DNA of 64,000 bases from Castanea sativa (taxonomy: Eukaryota > Streptophyta > Magnoliopsida > Fagales > Fagaceae): NCBI RefSeq assembly GCF_040712315.1, contig NC_134019.1, positions 38,903,873 through 38,967,872 of the forward strand. The letters are read 5' to 3'. Under the pieces are notes generated by a model. It had not been told where the DNA came from, did no database searches, and worked only from the letters and a program-made list of their open reading frames with translations. This document shows positions 37,138 to 48,140 of the stretch, piece after piece; position 1 is the first letter of the stretch; every line of letters begins with the position of its first letter. The position numbers and the translations under genes are program-made.

Positions 37138-38564
37138 ATGGTTAGTGAAGGAGCGGGGGATGAGGTGAAGATGATGATCCAAAAAGACAATACCATATCT
37201 GTACGTGCAATTGCCCTGCGTGTAACCGGGTCTCTGATCACCAATGTCCTGCTAATGTGGAGCATTCAATATGGACTTGAACTTGCTACTCAAACTGAAA
37301 CATATATTGGTGAAGAGTGCAATTTCAATGCTGGAATTATAACCATGGTCCTTGGTTTCGTCCTTATGTTTGTTGAAATTCACATTCTTGCAACCATGTT
37401 TCTAGAATTTGCGACAGAACAGTGGCAGGAACAAGAGGAGGAAAATCATCAAGGTAGCAATTCGAAAAATTTCAAGTCTGTTTAGTTTGCCAAATTTTCA
37501 TGTTGTAGTTATAACCATGTTCATTGGTTTCATGTTTCTGTTTATTGAAATTCCCATTCTAGCAGGAATGTATCTAGAATTGGCAGAAAATTTGGAGCAA
37601 CAAGAGGACTTAGAGCCAGAGAAGGAAAAGGACACTTATCAAGGTAGCAACTTGAAAGCTGACATATCTGTTTCATTTGCCAAGAGTAACCATGCAAATA
37701 GGATCACCATATCAATTTTAGCCCTTCATTTCTCTCTCCCCTATATCCTTTTATAGTAAATTCAACCCCGCATAAATGGGAGCCTTATAAAGTTATATAC
37801 TAGGTATTTTTGAATCATTTTTTAGTAAATGAATTACATTGAGAAATATTTAGAATGAAAAATTCTGGATAGGTTAGCTAGAAGAGCCAAGATGAATACC
37901 ACAAGCTTATTTTTGTGGGATTTAGAACCATACATATCCCCTACTAGCATAATTATCATTAAAGGAAATTTAGTTTGGATTGTCTTTTACAACCTCATCG
38001 ATACAAAAAAAGATGGTAGAATCATAAATGACTGCTGGCAAATTGAACCTATAGGCTTTAGCATGAGTTTTGTGTTGGATTCTTTTCATGACATTTTATA
38101 CACAGCACTAACAAAACCAAGCGAAGTCTTGTTTCCATAGGTATATCCTGTAAGCTTTTCCACCATTTGAACCCATATCTCTGCTTTACTTGTACCTTTT
38201 TTATTATCTCTTTGAGTATTCTTAACTAAAATATCACTATGTGAACAATGAAGCAATTAGGGAGATGACAATCTGTGAAGTTATTGCCTGTCTTTTTGTG
38301 GACGTGATCATAGTCTTCATGCTATTGTGGATCATTTCAACTGCACTTGGACTTACATTGGAACCTATAAGAGACGGCCAATACTCTATACACCATTACC
38401 TAATAAAAAAATTAGTTGGAAATGTCACTGCGCTCATCGGTTTCTGCTATTTTGCGTTTGGGGTGGGAATAGCAGAAGAATTGTCTAGCATGTTGCAGCC
38501 GAAAGAGAAAAAGGGAAGCAGCATTCATGAAGAACACAACACAAATCTTGAGAGTCTTGTTTGA
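37138..38564 (+). CDS. Array gene B: membrane protein, 253 residues, three exons
   Basis: Exons 37138-37453, 37509-37643 and 38254-38564 join with every border in phase 1. The first ATG in frame is 37138 (MVSEGAGDEVKMM). Exon 1 holds two membrane segments (IALRVTGSLITNVLLMW; GIITMVLGFVLMFVEIHIL). The 135-base exon 2 re-encodes the second one (VITMFIGFMFLFIEIPILAG) plus an acidic tail. Exon 3 holds the C-terminal pair and ends LQPKEKKGSSIHEEHN. Five membrane segments are therefore predicted, against four in gene A. The 55-base first intron is very short for a plant, so retention or exon skipping is possible. Skipping exon 2 keeps the frame. The family is not recognised. Confidence 0.6.
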
Positions 38565-39308
38565 TGTTTCTCAGGAAAAAGTTTGACATTACAAATTTGT
38601 ACTGCATATTGTATTAATGAACTACTTCCTTCTTATTCAAATACTAAATTATTACTTCACTCTTCAGGCCATGCACAAGGTCAATTTATGGTTTGGGAAA
38701 CTATCTTGCATTAACAAATTCGAGATTTGTTTGGGAACCTCTTCCTATTTTATGATCAAATGTATTAGCTTCCTATTTTATGATCAAATGAATTACTTGC
38801 CAAATCACTGTTACAAGTTGGGAGCAAATTCATACATAAAATAGCTCTCTATGTCAAGCTAGCACATATAGTAGCTTTCAATATTGTCCTCCCAAGTTTC
38901 AGTGACATCCGGTGATCACTGACGACTGAGGGTTGTTCTCTCATGCAGAGATTCAATAGAAAAGTACAGGTCACATCTGCACTACATCTATCGTAAAAAA
39001 TACTAGTAAAGTTACAATTAGAGGTCCTTATAATTACTTATATAACTCATTTTAACCTTAGTATACACCCAAAGTAAGTCGAACACACACATACAATCTA
39101 ATCTAATCAAATCCAAATAAACCATGTTTCGCAAAAACAGTTACCGGTTTTTTAAAAACATGAAATATTTCTTCTCCCCACATCTATTTTGGCTATGGCC
39201 AAGGAAACTGAAGTTTTCATTTACAATTATTTAAACTAACTGCAACAAATAAGTGTACAAAATTTCCCCAAAACAATGGGATAAAAAGACTCACTAGTTT
39301 ATAATACA
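38565..39308 (+). other. Downstream block of unit B, interrupted by a Helitron
   Basis: This is the conserved 3' flank (catgcacaaggtcaatttatgg, ttcagtgacatc, gggataaaaagactcact), also found after genes C and D. It runs to 39308 and resumes at 42001, the two parts being separated by the Helitron. Confidence 0.7.
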
Positions 39309-42000
39309 CTAGTAAGTTTTCCGTGCGATGCACGGATAATGTTATAATGTTTTATGTAACTTTGTTTTTGAAAAATATTATACATATTATAGTATATTTA
39401 TTATAAAATTTTGTAAGTAATGAGTTCATCATAAAAAGTAACAATTATAAATTATACACATATATCTATTATAATTATTTTGTTCAAGTAATGAGCAATA
39501 ATGAAAACAACTTGGAGTAATATTGTATAATAAAAGTTGATAAAAACATATTAATTCATTCTATATTATTGATTTTTATTATGTGATGTAATAAAAAACT
39601 TCATTACGATTTTTTTTTCTTCTTCAATGCTTTGTTATTGTGGTATGGTGACGCTTGTTGTCATCATCGGTTTCTCCATCTTTAACATTTGAAATTTAGT
39701 CCATCCATATTTGTTCAATTTTTGAGCTTTCATTATATTTTTCTTTTGTTGCATCATTTGTGTTAATTACTAATGAATTGGCACTGAGAGATTCTTGATT
39801 AGATCTTACAAAATTTGGACTTTGTCGCTAAGATTTTTCATAGGTATTTGCATTTATATTAAATTTCAATGATGTGACATTTTTTTGTAAATTTTTTATT
39901 TTTGTTAATTTTGGAATAGTGCGGTAAAAAGAATTAACATAACATGTTGAATTGTGTTTTTTTTTTTTTCCTTCCATACCTTTTTATCATTTGAATGTGC
40001 ATCAAAAATCTTAGTAACTATGTAATTTTCAAAACCATCTTTTAGATTGAATTCATTCAAATGGAGTAAAGAAATCCATTTTTTTCCTTTTTTTTTTTTT
40101 TTGAAATCACATGGGATTCCTTCTCCAATATCAATATTTTTACAATAATTTAAATAAGGTATACCTTAGTTTATTTTTCAGCAAGATCTCAATCTTGTAG
40201 ATTTATTTAGGATTTTCTCGGCATCTCGATCAAATATCACAAACTTTTTTTTGTTAGTTGCATTAAAAACTTCAATTTGAATCTTGTATCTAAAGTAGTT
40301 TGCAATTGTGTGTATATATATATACACACACACATAGTAGTTATAGTGAGATAAATATATCATAAATATTTGGAGAGTATGTAATTAATGTGAGTGCCTC
40401 TAACTTTGGGATAGAAAACTTTATTTTTGTTTTACATTTTGCACACTAAAATGATCCTTTTTGTAATTTGACATTCCTTTTACAAAGTAGGCACAAAATG
40501 TAATACCAATCCTCAATGTTACTTATTATTGCAATACCCTAGCAATTCACATCTTGCAATGAACTTTGAAATTAATATGCATTAGTTTTTTAATGTAAAT
40601 AATATGATCTATTATTATTTTTTTACATAAATTAATATGTATTAACAAACCTTTTTTGTAGGATCTCATTCAATGCATTTTATCTTTACTGTCTTCATAT
40701 TATTTAAAGATAAATCCTCCATGAAAATTGTTTTGCATGTATTTTTGGTATTTCTTGTATAGGATCATGTTTTTAACCATTCCTATCATTGAATTTTTTA
40801 AAGAAAATATTAAGTTAATGGCATTTTGTGAGATAGTATATTCTATTTATTATACTTTTTTGTTATTATAAATTTTAGAAATATGCACTTGTCAATTATT
40901 TCAGCAACTTGATGGATCTCAAGATTTATATATATATATTTTTGTTGCACTGGTCGATGACATAGAATTTGTCTGCATAAATTGCATAGAATATTCTTAA
41001 TAGACAAAAGCATATTGAATTGAAATTGGGAAAAAATGAAGAGATATTTTATGAGAATGAGATTTTCTATAAGTATCATTTATACGTGGGGAGGAAGAAA
41101 AGAGTTTGTAAAAGGGTAAGAGTTTTTGCTTTAATTTACACGTGGGAATGGTTAAACTTGAGTCATTATATGTAAGGTAAGAATTGGGCCTGAGTTTTTC
41201 ATAAGGTCTGGTCTACTTTTAAAAGGTAATCAATTTTATAGTGAATAACTTTTGGTTTAGTTGGTCTAATTGTCAAGAACAGCTCATATCAATATAATAG
41301 TAAAAATAAGTTACTATGATCTATTGGGTAATAGTAAAAAAAACTTAATAAAAAAGAGGTAAAAATGCTAAATTTATGTAATAATAAAAATAAATTACTA
41401 TAATTTATTGGGTAACAGTAAAAAAATTTAATGAAAAAAATGTAAAAAATGTTAATTGCAATAAGTTACTATGATCTATAGAGTAATAGTAAAAAAAAAA
41501 CTTAATAAAAAGAGGTGAAAAATGCTAAATTTATATAATAGTAAAAATAAGTTACTATGATCTATTGGGTAACAATAAAAAAAAACTTAATGAAAAAAGG
41601 TAAAAATAAGTTACTATGATCTATTGGGTAACAGTAAAAAAACTTAATAAAAAGAGGTAAAAAATGCGAAATTTATATAATAGTAAAAATAAGTTACTAT
41701 AATTTATTGGGTAACAGTAAAAAAAACTTAATGAAAAAAGGTAAAAAAATGTTAAATACAATAAGTTACTATGATCTATAGAGTAATAGTAAAAAAAAAA
41801 AAAACTTAATAAAAAGAGGTAAAAATTGCTAAATTTATATAATAATAAAAATAAGTTACTATGATTTATTGAGTAACAGTAAAAAAAACTTAAAGAAAAA
41901 AGGTAAAAAATGTTAAATGCAATATTAGAGTGCCACGTGCAGGACCTCATGCACTCTCACATGAGGTCTCTGTTTATATATATATATATATATATATTCA
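39309..42000 (-). mobile_element. Non-autonomous Helitron, 2692 bp, inserted in unit B
   Basis: On the minus strand the element ends CTAG followed by host T. The terminal hairpin CCGTGC-ATC-GCACGG (plus 39321-39335) lies 8 bases before it, which is the Helitron 3' signature. Unit C retains the empty site tataatacatgtcaa (about 49911-49925), which shows insertion exactly between A and T without target duplication. The 5' end reads TGAATATATA rather than the canonical TC, probably a mutation or TA-slippage. No Rep/helicase frame is visible. The interior is AT-rich and carries a tandem array near its 5' end. Extra short ORFs are low complexity. Confidence 0.8.
41298..41925. repeat. Tandem repeat array inside the Helitron, about 8 units
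   Basis: Units of about 60-90 bases share ataagttactatgatctat followed by (t)gggtaacagt or agagtaatagt, then an A run and cttaatgaaaaaaggtaaaaa. Variants recur in a fixed order (for example the caataagttact/agagtaat type at 41458 and again at 41759), indicating a higher-order repeat of about 300 bases. Read on the minus strand the array gives a misleading Tyr/Phe/Leu-rich ORF. Confidence 0.8.
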
Positions 42001-42165
42001 TGTCAAATTTCTTCGCAACCAAAGAGAGCATCAAGGGAATCACTTAAAAAATAAAGCATATTTTATTTCAACAAAAGAAAACCCAAAAACAAATAAGGAG
42101 TCAGCAACATGTGAAAAAGGAATTGTTGAGAGAGAGAGAGAGAGAGATGAGCTTGAAAGGCCAAT
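42001..42165 (+). other. Unit B continuation and short RPS31 tail remnant
   Basis: Sequence resumes exactly as in unit C after the empty Helitron site (tgtcaaatttcttcgcaacc, aataaagcatattttatttc, a GA run). It ends in gatgagcttgaaaggcc, the start of the RPS31 3' end in reverse. Beyond 42165 it diverges into the decayed gene. Confidence 0.65.
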
Positions 42166-42274
42166 TCAATTTGCGTTTTTTTTTTTCGTTTCCTGATTTG
42201 AGCCAGTTCAGGCCAATTCGTGCCGATTCAGGCCGAGTCGCGCCAATTCAACGTTGATTTAGGCCAAGTCCCTT

Positions 42275-43923
42275 TTGAAAACATTGACGGCATGATAGAA
42301 GGAGCTCGAGGATGGGTAAGTTTTAAGTTTTATGTTCTTTTAGGATTTGTTTCTAACTTTTTTTTTTATGAAAATTGATTAATTACATATTTTATTTACA
42401 GACATTTCTTGAATTTCTAAATGAATCGCAAAACAACAATTACCAAGAAAATTTGTGGTGGAAATACAACAGATGGAATCGAGTTATTTGCTTCAAGTCA
42501 AAGAATAGGAAATTGTTTTTAGGAATCGCAGGTATTGTCATTTCTTTTCATGAAAATGGGAAATTCTCTGGTAATTTATTTCAAAGAATTTGCGTTCTAC
42601 CCGATTTGAATGTGACCCATGAATCCTCCCCTCTAGATAATAAAGAAGCATTTGAAAATGGTGGTCAAAAAAGTGATATAGACCACTTTCGGTGGATGGT
42701 AGCAACATTAGTCAGGACAGCTTTTTCAAAAGTTTACCCTAACAAAGTATCTTTTTACTTTCGTCTATTTTTTCTGAAATTTTCACTGTTACGGAAGGAT
42801 TTAGAAATTATTTTGTGAGCCAGTTGTACCACGTCATTGTTTTTAACTCTTCAGATAGATGCAGTCTCATTCGCATGATGAGGGATTTGTATGATCTAAA
42901 TCCAGACATATTTACAAGTTGTTTTACACTTGAATTTTACAAATTTCAAAATTGGTGGTCAAGAATAAGATTTGTAGCTATGAAGCACGGGTACGGATTT
43001 GGGTTTGGGTGCGGGTGTGGGACTCGGTATTTTTTTGAAAAAGTAGGGTGTGGGTGCGGGTGTGATAAGATACGTTTACTAACAAATTATTAAATATATT
43101 TTTATTTACAAATTATCAAATATATTTTCATAGAATGGTGAATATATACCAATTTAAGAGCAATAATAACTACAAATAATTAAGTAATTTCAATTTAAGT
43201 TGTTTAACATACAAATAATTTGATGAATATATAATAAGTTAATAACTAAATAAAAAATCAACTCAAGTTTTTATTTTATTTTATTTTTTTAACATGTATT
43301 TTGGCCAATTTCAGTCGTAATTAGCGCGACTCGGCCTAAATTGACGTTGAACTGGCACGACTCAGCCTAAATCGGTGCGAATTGGATCGAATTGATGCAA
43401 ATTGGGAAACAAAAAAGAAAAAGAAAAAAAGGATGCAAATTGATGTGTTGAGTGCGAATCGGCATGTCGCCGAGTGTTCGGTGCGGGTGTGGTGGCCCTG
43501 GAGCCGCACCCATGCTTTCTAGATTTGTAGAGGGAAAGGTTTTGGGTGCTTTTTACAATACATTGCACTATGCAGGGAATTATGGAAATCTATATTCTAA
43601 CCATCTGAATAGCTGTACTTTGCCACTTTACATCAGAAATGTTCATGAACATCTTTTGGAGAATGTATGTTTTTCTTTACCCTTGTTATGTTGTATTTTT
43701 TCAATTTTTAGTGTAATATGACAATGATTTTTTTAGGGGGGAATTAATCACGAAATTATTGATTCGGAGCTCGATAATCTCTTTCTTGGGGTTTCCGCTG
43801 CAATTATTGACTCGACAATTCGTAATTTGCATGGTTATTGGAACTTGTTTGGAAACGGTAGCACTTTGCCATATCTTCAATGCACTCCGCCACATGGGTG
43901 GTGTTTTCCACATTACAGGTGAA
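42275..43923 (+). pseudogene. Decayed multi-exon gene of unrecognised family
   Basis: Coding-like exons are recognisable: about 42275-42315 (ending ARGW, donor gtaagt), 42402-42746 (starting TFLEFLNE, including SDIDHFRWMVATLV), about 42856-43664 interrupted by an inserted element at 42978-43520, and about 43736-43923 ending CFPHYR and TGA. Between exons 2 and 3 the frame does not join through any acceptor (the candidate intron 42747-42854 leaves the frame off by one), so a small indel is likely. The 5' end is missing, as the sequence switches to array-unit DNA at about 42165. It looks like a plant protein fragment, but I cannot name it. Confidence 0.5.
42978..43520. mobile_element. 543-bp inverted-repeat DNA element with 10-bp target duplication
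   Basis: AGATTTGTAG occurs exactly on both sides (42968-42977 and 43521-43530). The ends read inward are ctatgaagcacgggtacgg and agaaagcatgggtgcgg, matching over AAGCAYGGGTRCGG. The subterminal parts are rich in GGGTGCGGGTGTGG. A 9-10 bp duplication favours a Mutator-like element. It lies in an exon, and removing one copy of the duplication restores a continuous frame. It has no transposase. A diverged inverted relative of its right arm lies at about 42165-42265. Confidence 0.7.
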
Positions 43924-45059
43924 GAAATTCTATGTTTTGATAAAATACTATGAAATTTGCATCGATTTGTCAAAATAGAGTTCTAATGGGGTTGTCGAAG
44001 ATGGTATGGTATAGTGTGTAGATAAGTTTGATGTGATAGGTTTGAGAATGGATGTGTATGTAGCGGCAGTGGTAAAGGTGAGTGGTAGAAGCGACATTTA
44101 GGTCTTCGCACACGTAGGGTTGGTTGGAAACAACACCAAGCTTTGGACCAGGTTCCTGAAGAAATGGTTTTAGTAGGAATTAAAATGTGTTTTGTATGCA
44201 AGGTTTAGAGTTTTATGGGTAAAACCGTAAAAGACTATAAAATTCTCCCAAATGAGAGGAGTGTTGTGGTATACAATCATTGGCTAATTTCTAACAAACT
44301 ATGCACCTAAGAGTTCATTAAGTTCTAAAGAAGAAAGAGTACAAGAAAAAAAACTGAACTTGATGACATTTTGATCATACTCTTTATGAAACAAAATTTT
44401 AATTGCTGAACTTGAAGGGAATCATTAACCACTTCTTTATAAACCTATGAGTTCATTACCTTTTTTTTTAATCTTTTCTTTCTTCTTACTCTAATTGATA
44501 ATAAGGGTTTGAATAGTAGAATCTAGGATGAACTTCCTAAAGTGATTTGCAAATTCAATAGATAAAGGGCATGGCAAAAAACGAGTGACCAAAAAATTCC
44601 ACTAACCTCCTCAACAACCACCGACTTCCTTGAACAACAACGACCATTGTAACAAGGTTCAATAGAGAAGGATGAGATGAACATAAACTGTTAAATTCAC
44701 TTAAAAACTTAAATCAACAATTAACAATTAAATACAATTATATAACTAAATTTAAATTTAAAACTAATCAAACTCTAACTATGGAAACCATATTAATCAT
44801 AACTAAAAAAGAGATGTTCTCTGATAGTAGTAGAAATTACATAAGAAATAAAGTTATAAAATTTAAAAAATCATCTTTTGATATTTCCTTTAACTTTATT
44901 TATAATATACATACATATATATATATATATATAATTTTCATACACTATTACTTTCAAAAATCTAATGAATAATGCTACCTCTCAATTATCGTCTTTGTTA
45001 TGCAAATCATCAGTTAGTAAATACATGATAATGGTAAGAAACATTACAAATAAGATCAC

Positions 45060-45111
<52 letters not shown>

Positions 45112-46080
45112 TAATTAATTAATTAATTAGCTACTATCATTAAGGAGTAATAGTCTATAATTTTATACATAAAAAAATAGTGGAATATGTAGAGTTTTCT
45201 TATAGGTATGTGTAAATATTCACTATGTGTGTGTGTGAAGGTAAAAAAAGGTATATTTAAAGTTTTTATTAACTTAAAATTATAGTATTAATAAAATATT
45301 TAATGAGATCATCTTAAAAAAATTATTACACGCAACAAGGGGATATGTGACCAGTTGGTACAAAACTTGAATAACCCAATGGCAATTTGTTGCAATCCAT
45401 AAATCCTGCAAACAATCATTTTAAGCTTTGGTGTTTCCGAAGAGCCCAAATATATTTAGTTCTATTGGGCCAAATGGACTCTTATATTCTCAGCTAGCTA
45501 TGCCTAAAAGCATTAAATAGTACTATAGTAGTGAAGAGCCCACCACCCCCACCCACACCCACATCATTGGATGGATCACTATGCTCAACAAACTCACGTA
45601 TAAGAGGTTCTATGTTCGATTTTTGTCTTCTTATTCCTCCATGGACATAGGCCATCAAGTTGAATCATGTAACCCTCATGCTTTTGGATTCTCTATAGAA
45701 TAAAAGAAAGAGAAAAAACTAGTGTAACAACCTCAAAAGTGTGAGCCCACATGTGAGGACGCACGTGCCCGTAAGGGGGTGGATTGTAGTGGCCCAAAAG
45801 GGGGTCTTGCAATCCATGAAATCTCATATCACCTAGGGAAGTATATGAGGATGTCCTTATAAGAAATGACTTCTAAGGCTTTTTTCTTACTACTGTCATT
45901 ATGGGACACACTTAGAGGCGTTTTGAGAAACGCCGAGAGCAAAGGGAAATATATATATTCTATATCAGTTTCAAAAATAATATGTTGTGGTGGATAACCA
46001 TTAGAATGACTATTAGAATAGAAGCAATTCAAATATAATCTCACCTTCATATTTCATTTTTCTTTTCATTATATTTCCTT
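43924..46080. other. Intergenic DNA between the decayed gene and unit C
   Basis: No supported gene. It contains a (TA)n tract (45064-45108), and a 155-bp block (45340-45495) recurs at 51240-51395 directly upstream of unit D, so it belongs to the duplicated unit. A CCCACC-rich patch is at 45541-45562. Confidence 0.55.
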
Positions 46081-46108
46081 TATTTTACAACAGTTCTAAT
46101 TAAATTTG

Positions 46109-46115
46109 TTGTGTC

Positions 46116-46155
<40 letters not shown>
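46109..46155. repeat. (GA)n microsatellite at the start of unit C
   Basis: About 19 AG units. Shorter GA runs sit at the homologous place in unit A (33742) and unit B (36697), so it is an expanded member of an inherited repeat. Confidence 0.85.
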
Positions 46156-46441
46156 CCTAACCGCATGCCAAATTGGTGCATAGAAGAAGTCAGAGAATTT
46201 CCCTCCAATGCAGTTCCTTCCTTAACCCCTTTGAGCCAATATCTCACTAAGGCTTTACCCCATATAATCATAATTGTGCCAAATATCTTGCATCTCATAA
46301 AACTAAATACCATTAATAGTAATATCATTCTAGATGGAAAACAGAAATGGACCAAGACATTTCTAGTTTTGAAAATACACTTGCTCAATCTCAATTCTCA
46401 AACTATATTCATAACAATAGACCTAAATGGTTAGTCTAAAC

Positions 46442-46580
46442 TTTTTTTTATATATAATCTGCAATAACATTAAACCAAACATGGAGAATTAGAAAGGTAA
46501 TCCGCCTTACAAACAAGAAGAATAAGAAAGGTAATCCGCCTTACAAAGACTCAATAACAGAAGGGATGACCATTACCATT
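46442..46580 (-). mobile_element. Small retroposed insertion upstream of gene C
   Basis: Unit B reads straight through (ggttaggcttaacttagtattc), while unit C has 139 extra bases flanked by ATGGTTAGTYTAAAC on both sides (46427-46441 and 46581-46595, one mismatch). A T-run at the left end corresponds to a poly-A tail on the minus strand. It contains an internal repeat of aaaggtaatccgccttacaaa. The long duplication and tail indicate LINE-machinery retroposition. Confidence 0.6.
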
Positions 46581-46734
46581 ATGGTTAGTTTAAACTTAGT
46601 ATTCACAGATAACCATATAGTTTAGTCCCATTTTCATTTTGTGTTAAAGAGCAGGCTTTTCCAAAAAGCTTCCATCAATTTTTCTTTTCTCTAGGATTCA
46701 TTTACCTTGTGCTTTATTCTTTCTTTTGGCTAAG

Positions 46735-48140
46735 ATGGATGGTGAAGGAGCAGGGAACGAGGTGAAGATGATGATCCGAAAAGACAATACCATATCTATT
46801 CGTGCAATCACCCTGCGTGTTCCCGGGTATCTGATCACCAATGTCCTGCTCATATGGAGCATTCTCTATGGACTTGAACTTGCTACTCAAACTAAAACAT
46901 ATACTGGTAGCGAGTGGGATTTCCATGTTGGAGTTATAACCATGGTTCTTGGTTTCGTCCTTTTGTTTGTTGAAATTCACACTCTAGCAACCATGTATCT
47001 ACAATTTCCAACAGGACAGTCGCAGCTACAAGGGAAGGAAAATTGCACCCATCAAGGTAGCAAATTGAAAGCTGACATATCTGTTTAGTTTGCTAGATTT
47101 TCATGTTGGATTTGTAACCATGCTCATTGGTTTCGTGTTTCTATTTGTTGAAATTCCTATTCTAGGAGACATGTATCTAGAATTGGCAGGAAAGTTGCAG
47201 CAGCAAGAGGAGGAAAATGGCAATCATGAAGGTAGCAACTTGAAAGCTGACACATCTATTTCGTTTGCAAAGATTAACCATACAAATAGGATCACCATAT
47301 CAATTTAGCCCTTCATTTCTCTCTCCCTTTATCCTATATTAAATTCAGATCCTACATAAACGGGAACCTTATATATTTGGTTTTTTTGAATCATTTTTTA
47401 GTAAATGAATTGCATTGAGAAATATTTAGAATGAAAAATTCTGGATAGGTCAGAAGAGCAAAGATGAATGCCACAAACTTATTTTTGTGGGATTTAGAAC
47501 CATATAGATTCTCTACTAGCATAGTTATCATTAAAGGAAATCTAGTTATTTGGATTGTCTACTTTTAGAACCCCATCGATACAAAAAAGTTGGTAGAAGC
47601 ATAAATAACTGCTGGCAAATAGAACCAGTAGCATGATCTTTTCATGACATTTTATACACAGCACTAACAAAACCAAACAAAAAAGTCTTGTTTACATAGG
47701 TATATCCTGTATGCTTTTCCACCATTTGCACTCATATCTTTGCTTTACTGGTACATTTATTATTTAATCTCTTCAAGTATTCTTAACGAAAATATCACTA
47801 TGTGAACAATGAAGCAGTGAGGGAGATGACAATCGGTGAAGTTATTGTCAGCATCCTTGTGGACGTGATCATAGTCTCCATGCTATTGTGGATCATTTTT
47901 ACTGCACTTGAATTTGCGGGGGAACCTACAGGCGACAGCCCAGACGATTTATACCATTTCCTAATAAGAAACTTAGTCGGAATTGTCACCACGCTCCCCG
48001 GTATATGCTATTTGATGTATGGACTAGCAATAATGTTGGTGCTAGCACTAGATTTGTCTAGCAGGTTGCAGCAGAAAGAGAAGAAGGGAAGTAGCATTCT
48101 TGAAGACCAAAACACAAATATTACTGAGTGTCTTGTTTAA
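46735..48140 (+). CDS. Array gene C: membrane protein, 260 residues, three exons
   Basis: Exons 46735-47056, 47097-47231 and 47815-48140 join in phase 1 throughout. The start MDGEGAGNEVKMMIRKDN parallels gene B. Exon 1 has two membrane segments, exon 2 repeats the second (DFHVGFVTMLIGFVFLFVEIPILGD), and exon 3 has two more, ending LDLSSRLQQKEKKGSSILED. Five segments are predicted. The intron between exons 1 and 2 is only 40 bases, which is below normal plant size. Exon 2 may therefore be skipped (frame kept) or read with a different acceptor. Pro replaces Thr in the first segment (LRVPGYL). Gene B is its closest relative. Confidence 0.58.

Noticed and set aside
41298..41925. Possible CRISPR-like array of regularly spaced repeats
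   Set aside because: The units are contiguous variants without unique spacers, in a plant nuclear context; it is a tandem repeat.
41621..41950. 109-codon minus-strand ORF rich in Tyr, Phe and Leu
   Set aside because: It is a shadow of the tandem repeat array in the Helitron. The repeated peptide simply follows the DNA repeat.
42984..43093. Gly/Cys-rich ORF (GYGFGFGCGCG type)
   Set aside because: It is the translation of the subterminal GGGTGCGGGTGTGG repeats of the inserted DNA element.
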